Shown: piece by piece, positions 57,354 through 64,000 of the stretch
How the letters are laid out: every line of letters begins with the position of its first letter
Numbering within the stretch: the stretch's first letter is position 1
Assembly: GCA_025642075.2 (NCBI GenBank)
Contig: JAODUO010000436.1
Location: 260,001 to 324,000 of the forward strand
Reading direction: 5' to 3'
Origin: Ridgeia piscesae
Lineage: Eukaryota > Annelida > Polychaeta > Sabellida > Siboglinidae
Length of the DNA: 64,000 nucleotides
Position numbers and translations under genes: made by a program
Notes under the pieces: generated by a model
The model's input: the letters and a program-made list of their open reading frames with translations, nothing else
Database searches by the model: none
Told to the model about the DNA's origin: nothing

Positions 57354-60300
57354 AAGTGTGCAGTTGAATTCTTCTTGTAACAGTGTGCAGTTGAATTCTT
57401 CTTGTAACAGTGTGCAGTTGAATTCTTCTTGTAACAGTGTGCAGTTGAATTCTTCTTGTAACAGTGTGCAGTTGAATTCTTCTTGTAACAGTGTGCAGTT
57501 GAATTCTTCTTGTAACAGTGTGCAGTTGAATTCTTCTTGTAACAGTGTGCAGTTGAATTCTTCTTGTAACAGTGTGCAGTTGAATTCTTCTTGTAACAGT
57601 GTGCAGTTGAATTCTTCTTGTAACAGTGTGCAGTTGAATTCTTCTTGTAACAGTGTGCAGTTGAATTCTTCTTGTAACAGTGTGCAGTTGAATTCTTCTT
57701 GTAACAGTGTGCAGTTGAATTCTTCTTGTAACAGTGTGCAGTTGAATTCTTCTTGTAACAGTGTGCAGTTGAATTCTTCTTGTAACAGTGTGCAGTTGAA
57801 TTCTTCTTGTAACAGTGTGCAGTTGAATTCTTCTTGTAACAGTGTGCAGTTGAATTCTTCTTGTAACAGTGTGCAGTTGAATTCTTCTTGTAACAGTGTG
57901 CAGTTGAATTCTTCTTGTAACAGTGTGCAGTTGAATTCTTCTTGTAACAGTGTGCAGTTGAATTCTTCTTGTAACAGTGTGCAGTTGAATTCTTCTTGTA
58001 ACAGTGTGCAGTTGAATTCTTCTTGTAACAGTGTGCAGTTGAATTCTTCTTGTAACAGTGTGCAGTTGAATTCTTCTTGTAACAGTGTGCAGTTGAATTC
58101 TTCTTGTAACAGTGTGCAGTTGAATTCTTCTTGTAACAGTGTGCAGTTGAATTCTTCTTGTAACAGTGTGCAGTTGAATTCTTCTTGTAACAGTGTGCAG
58201 TTGAATTCTTCTTGTAACAGTGTGCAGTTGAATTCTTCTTGTAACAGTGTGCAGTTGAATTCTTCTTGTAACAGTGTGCAGTTGAATTCTTCTTGTAACA
58301 GTGTGCAGTTGAATTCTTCTTGTAACAGTGTGCAGTTGAATTCTTCTTGTAACAGTGTGCAGTTGAATTCTTCTTGTAACAGTGTGCAGTTGAATTCTTC
58401 TTGTAACAGTGTGCAGTTGAATTCTTCTTGTAACAGTGTGCAGTTGAATTCTTCTTGTAACAGTGTGCAGTTGAATTCTTCTTGTAACAGTGTGCAGTTG
58501 AATTCTTCTTGTAACAGTGTGCAGTTGAATTCTTCTTGTAACAGTGTGCAGTTGAATTCTTCTTGTAACAGTGTGCAGTTGAATTCTTCTTGTAACAGTG
58601 TGCAGTTGAATTCTTCTTGTAACAGTGTGCAGTTGAATTCTTCTTGTAACAGTGTGCAGTTGAATTCTTCTTGTAACAGTGTGCAGTTGAATTCTTCTTG
58701 TAACAGTGTGCAGTTGAATTCTTCTTGTAACAGTGTGCAGTTGAATTCTTCTTGTAACAGTGTGCAGTTGAATTCTTCTTGTAACAGTGTGCAGTTGAAT
58801 TCTTCTTGTAACAGTGTGCAGTTGAATTCTTCTTGTAACAGTGTGCAGTTGAATTCTTCTTGTAACAGTGTGCAGTTGAATTCTTCTTGTAACAGTGTGC
58901 AGTTGAATTCTTCTTGTAACAGTGTGCAGTTGAATTCTTCTTGTAACAGTGTGCAGTTGAATTCTTCTTGTAACAGTGTGCAGTTGAATTCTTCTTGTAA
59001 CAGTGTGCAGTTGAATTCTTCTTGTAACAGTGTGCAGTTGAATTCTTCTTGTAACAGTGTGCAGTTGAATTCTTCTTGTAACAGTGTGCAGTTGAATTCT
59101 TCTTGTAACAGTGTGCAGTTGAATTCTTCTTGTAACAGTGTGCAGTTGAATTCTTCTTGTAACAGTGTGCAGTTGAATTCTTCTTGTAACAGGGTGCAGT
59201 TGAATTCTTCTTGTAACAGTGTGCAGTTGAATTCTTCTTGTAACAGTGTGCAGTTGAATTCTTCTTGTAACAGTGTGCAGTTGAATTCTTCTTGTAACAG
59301 TGTGCAGTTGAATTCTTCTTGTAACAGTGTGCAGTTGAATTCTTCTTGTAACAGTGTGCAGTTGAATTCTTCTTGTAACAGTGTGCAGTTGAATTCTTCT
59401 TGTAACAGTGTGCAGTTGAATTCTTCTTGTAACAGTGTGCAGTTGAATTCTTCTTGTAACAGTGTGCAGTTGAATTCTTCTTGTAACAGTGTGCAGTTGA
59501 ATTCTTCTTGTAACAGTGTGCAGTTGAATTCTTCTTGTAACAGGTGCAGTTGAATTCTTCTTGTAACAGTGTGCAGTTGAATTCTTCTTGTAACAGTGTG
59601 CAGTTGAATTCTTCATGTAACAGTGTGCAGTTGAATTCTTCTTGTAACAGTGTGCAGTTGAATTCTTCTTGTAACAGGGTGCAGTTGAATTCTTCTTGTA
59701 ACAGTGTGCAGTTGAATTCTTCTTGTAACATGGTGCAGTTGAATTCTTCTTGTAACAGTGTGCAGTTGAATTCTTCTTGTAACAGGGTGCAGTTGAATTC
59801 TTCTTGTAACAGGGTGCAGTTGAATTCTTCTTGTAACAGGGTGCAGTTGAATTCTTCTTGTAACAGTGTGCAGTTGAATTCTTCTTGTAACAGTGTGCAG
59901 TTGAATTCTTCTTGTAACAGTGTGCAGTTGAATTCTTCTTGTAACAGGGTGCAGTTGAATTCTTCTTGTAACAGTGTGCAGTTGAATTCTTCTTGTAACA
60001 GTGTGCAGTTGAATTCTTCTTGTAACAGGGTGCAGTTGAATTCTTCTTGTAACAGTGTGCAGTTGAATTCTTCTTGTAACAGTGTGCAGTTGAATTCTTC
60101 TTGTAACAGTGTGCAGTTGAATTCTTCTTGTAACAGTGTGCAGTTGAATTCTTCTTGTAACAGTGTGCAGTTGAATTCTTCTTGTAACAGTGTGCAGTTG
60201 AATTCTTCTTGTAACAGTGTGCAGTTGAATTCTTCTTGTAACAGTGTGCAGTTGAATTCTTCTTGTAACAGTGTGCAGTTGAATTCTTCTTGTAACAGTG

Positions 60301-61775
60301 TGCAGTTGAATTCTTCTTGTAACAGTGTGCAGTTGAATTCTTCTTGTAACAGTGTGCAGTTGAATTCTTCTTGTAACAGTGTGCAGTTGAATTCTTCTTG
60401 TAACAGTGTGCAGTTGAATTCTTCTTGTAACAGTGTGCAGTTGAATTCTTCTTGTAACAGTGTGCAGTTGAATTCTTCTTGTAACAGTGTGCAGTTGAAT
60501 TCTTCTTGTAACAGTGTGCAGTTGAATTCTTCTTGTAACAGTGTGCAGTTGAATTCTTCTTGTAACAGTGTGCAGTTGAATTCTTCTTGTAACAGTGTGC
60601 AGTTGAATTCTTCTTGTAACAGTGTGCAGTTGAATTCTTCTTGTAACAGTGTGCAGTTGAATTCTTCTTGTAACAGTGTGCAGTTGAATTCTTCTTGTAA
60701 CAGTGTGCAGTTGAATTCTTCTTGTAACAGTGTGCAGTTGAATTCTTCTTGTAACAGGGTGCAGTTGATTCTATGTGAGTTGAATTCTTCTTGTAACAGT
60801 GTGCAGTTGAATTCTTCTTGTAACAGTGTGCAGTTGAATTCTTCTTGTAACAGGTGCAGTTGAATTCTTCTTGTAACAGTGTGCAGTTGAATTCTTCTTG
60901 TAACAGTGTGCAGTTGAATTCTTCTTGTAACAGGGTGCAGTTGAATTCTTCTTGTAACAGTGTGCAGTTGAATTCTTCTTGTAACAGGGTGCAGTTGAAT
61001 TCTTCTTGTAACAGGTGCAGTTGAATTCTTCTTGTAACAGTGTGCAGTTGAATTCTTCTTGTAACAGTGTGCAGTTGAATTCTTCTTGTAACAGTGTGCA
61101 GTTGAATTCTTCTTGTAACAGTGTGCAGTTGAATTCTTCTTGTAACAGTGTGCAGTTGAATTCTTCTTGTAACAGTGTGCAGTTGAATTCTTCTTGTAAC
61201 AGGGTGCAGTTGAATTCTTCTTGTAACAGTGTGCAGTTGAATTCTTCTTGTAACAGTGTGCAGTTGAATTCTTCTTGTAACAGTGTGCAGTTGAATTCTT
61301 CTTGTAACAGGTGCAGTTGAATTCTTCTTGTAACAGTGTGCAGTTGAATTCTTCTTGTAACAGTGTGCAGTTGAATTCTTCTTGTAACAGTGTGCAGTTG
61401 AATTCTTCTTGTAACAGTGTGCAGTTGAATTCTTCTTGTAACAGTGTGCAGTTGAATTCTTCTTGTAACAGTGTGCAGTTGAATTCTTCTTGTAACAGTG
61501 TGCAGTTGAATTCTTCTTGTAACAGTGTGCAGTTGAATTCTTCTTGTAACAGTGTGCAGTTGAATTCTTCTTGTAACAGTGTGCAGTTGAATTCTTCTTG
61601 TAACAGTGTGCAGTTGAATTCTTCTTGTAACAGTGTGCAGTTGAATTCTTCTTGTAACAGTGTGCAGTTGAATTCTTCTTGTAACAGTGTGCAGTTGAAT
61701 TCTTCTTGTAACAGTGTGCAGTTGAATTCTTCTTGTAACAGTGTGCAGTTGAATTCTTCTTGTAATAGTGTGCAG
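57354..61775. repeat. 27-bp minisatellite, about 163 copies
   Basis: Unit GTGCAGTTGAATTCTTCTTG plus TAACAGT. The left half (to about 59190) is almost perfectly uniform. The right half has scattered variants (AGGGTGCAG, ATGGTGCAG, shortened AACAGGTGCAG near 59541, 60852, 61012 and 61308; a disturbed unit at 60770). It contains an EcoRI-type GAATTC in every unit. The long ORFs on both strands (VQLNSSCNS, CYKKNSTAH, VTRRIQLHT) arise because the period is 9 codons without stops. Confidence 0.98.
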
Positions 61776-61779
61776 TTGA

Positions 61780-62212
61780 ATTATAGATTAAGCTTTGTTC
61801 ATATTAACGTCATAAAAATGCTTACGTTACTGGTATAGACGACTGTGACAAGACATCTTGGCATATTATCAGAGATCTCATTGCGATATGACACAGATAA
61901 GAGAACATAACTTAGAGTGAAACTGATAACGATATGTTAGCCCCTAGTCGCGTGTCGCAGTGAACAGAACAATGTGGCATGCGAGTAGAACTCTGGTCAT
62001 TTGCCAGAAAGTGGCTGTGGATTTTCCTTGTTAATTTTAGCTCAATTGGAATTACAAATCATATGGAACGAAACATGAATTACACCGTACGTCGCGAAAT
62101 TATTGTAGTTGTAGTTGCAGTGGATGTCCGGCGTACCCGGTACAGAACGGACAAAAATGCTAGACTGTTTGGAAGACAATCAACACGTCATTAACGAATG
62201 ACCTGTGACAGT
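61780..62212. other. Unique sequence between the two large minisatellites
   Basis: No gene recognised. Its start (TAGATTAAGCTTTGTTCATAT) resembles 56250-56275. Confidence 0.6.
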
Positions 62213-64000
62213 GTTCGACAGAATTGGACTCCAACTTACCATGACTGTTACTAGGACTCCAACTTACCATGACTGTTACTAGGACTCCAACTTACCATAA
62301 CTGTTACTAGGACTCCAACTTACCATAACTGTTACTAGGACTCCAACTTATCATAACTGTTACTAGGACTCCAACTTACCATAACTGTTACTAGGACTCC
62401 AACTTACCATAACTGTTACTAGGACTCCAACTTACCATAACTGTTACTAGGACTCCAACTTACCACAACTGTTACTAGGACTCCAACTTACCGTAACTGT
62501 TACTAGGACTCCAACTTACCGTAACTGTTACTAGGACTCCAACTTACCATAACTGTTACTAGGACTCCAACTTAACACAAATGTTACTAGGACTCCAACT
62601 TACTACAACTGTTACTAGGACTACAACTTACCACAATTGTTACTAGTACTCCAAATTACCACAACTGTTACTAGGACTCCAACTTACCATAACTGTTACT
62701 AGAACTCCAACTTACCACAATTGTTACTAGGACTCCAACTTACTACAACTGTTACTAGGACTACAACTTACCACAATTGTTACTAGTACTCCAAATTACC
62801 ACAACTGTTACTAGGACTCCAACTTACCATAACTGTTACTAGAACTCCAACTTACCACAACTGTTACTAGGACTCCAACTTATCATAACTGTTACTAGGA
62901 CTCCAACTTAACACAAATGTTACTAGGACTCCAACTTACCATAACTGTTACTAGGACTCCAACTTACCACAACTGTTACTAGGACTCCAACTTACCAACT
63001 GTTACTAGGACTCCAACTTACCGTAACTGTTACTAGGACTCCAACTTACCATAACTGTTACTAGGACTCCAACTTAACACAAATGTTACTAGGACTCCAA
63101 CTTACTACAACTGTTACTAGGACTACAACTTACCACAATTGTTACTAGTACTCCAAATTACCACAACTGTTACTAGGACTCCAACTTACCAAACTGTTAC
63201 TAGAACCCAACTACCACAATTGTTCTAGGGCTCCCAACCATTTCAACTGTTACTAGGACTACAACTTACCACAATTGTTACTATACTCCAAATTACCACA
63301 ACTGTTACTAGGACTCCAACTTACCATAACTGTTACTAGAACTCCAACTTACCACAACTGTTACTAGGACTCCAACTTACCACAACTGTTACTAGGACTC
63401 CAACTTACCACAACTGTTACTAGGACTCCAACTTAACACAAATGTTACTAGGACTCCAATTTAACACAACTGTTCTGAGAACTCCTACTTACCACAACTG
63501 TTACTAGGACTCCAACTTAACACAACTGTTATTAGGACTCCAACTTACCATAACTGTTACTAGGACTCCAACTTAACACAACTGTTTCTAGGACTCCAAC
63601 TTACCATAACTGTTACTAGGACTCCAACTTACCACAACTGTTATTAGAACTCCAATTACCATAACTGTTACTAGGACTCCAACTTAACACAAATGTTACT
63701 AGGACTCCAATTTAACACAACTGTTCTGAGAACTCCTACTTACCATAACTGTTACTAGGACTCCAACTTACCATAACTGTTACTAGGACTCCAACTTACC
63801 AAAACTGTTACTAGGACTCCAACTTACCATAACTGTTACTAGGACTCCAACTTAACACAACTGTTACTAGGACTCCAACTTACCACAACTGTTACTAGAA
63901 CTCCAACTTACCAAACTTTTTAAATAACCCAATTACATAACTGTTACAGGACTCAACTTACCACAACTGTTACTAGACTCCTAACACCATAACTGTTACT
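62213..64000. repeat. 28-bp minisatellite reaching the window end, about 64 copies
   Basis: Unit CTGTTACTAGGACTCCAACT plus TACCATAA, with variants CACAA, CGTAA and ACACAAAT. A block of about five units with AGTACTCCAAATTACC recurs near 62600, 62735, 63095 and 63250, a higher-order repeat. Units near 63190-63240 and after 63900 carry many small indels. Continues beyond the window. Confidence 0.97.

Noticed and set aside
57277..61838. Very long ORFs of 175-812 codons on both strands
   Set aside because: They are translations of a 27-bp repeat whose length is a multiple of 3 and whose unit has no stop in several frames. All frames are open alike, so this is not evidence of a gene.
57354..64000. 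Possible CRISPR array
   Set aside because: Units follow one another directly with no unique spacers, and the DNA is eukaryotic. These are minisatellites.

Overview
This is animal nuclear DNA: interrupted genes with GT-AG introns, decayed LINE and SINE copies, very many microsatellites and several large minisatellites. No rRNA or tRNA gene, operon or prokaryotic feature was seen. A transmembrane CLCA-type protein, a C2H2 zinc-finger gene and the LINE types suggest an invertebrate metazoan, probably marine. The species cannot be fixed from the sequence alone.

The window is dominated by an old inverted duplication. The left arm (about 1 to 21.6 kb) and the right arm (about 37.75 to at least 51 kb) are diverged mirror images around a 16 kb spacer. 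Each arm carries one gene of the CLCA family (calcium-activated chloride channel regulator: zinc metalloprotease, von Willebrand A domain, beta-sandwich domains), arranged tail to tail. Copy A (+ strand, 204-8838) enters the window already inside its VWA domain and has 8 visible exons. Copy B (- strand, 55826-42999) has 13 recognisable exons covering nearly the whole protein; only the first exon(s), with start codon and signal peptide, were not found. Corresponding exons have the same lengths except for three places. Two are 1-base indels in copy A that cancel each other and leave about 80 codons read out of frame but without a stop. The third is a 39-base difference next to the membrane segment.

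Between the CLCA genes the left arm holds a frame-broken 12-finger C2H2 zinc-finger gene on the - strand (14158-15945). A roughly 4 kb L2/CR1-like LINE (about 17280-21297) is also there, and its empty insertion site is preserved in the right arm. The right arm retains only the last finger of the zinc-finger gene. The spacer (21.6-37.75 kb) is AT-rich and mostly featureless, with a foldback element, LINE tails, a SINE fragment, a CpG-rich duplicated patch and a 535-bp tandem repeat.

The right end contains two large minisatellites. One is a 27-bp array of about 160 copies (57354-61775), whose period, a multiple of 3, creates long spurious ORFs. The other is a 28-bp array (62213 to the window end) with higher-order structure. 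Because of the mirror duplication, several minisatellites can be compared with an unexpanded or separately evolved copy in the other arm.
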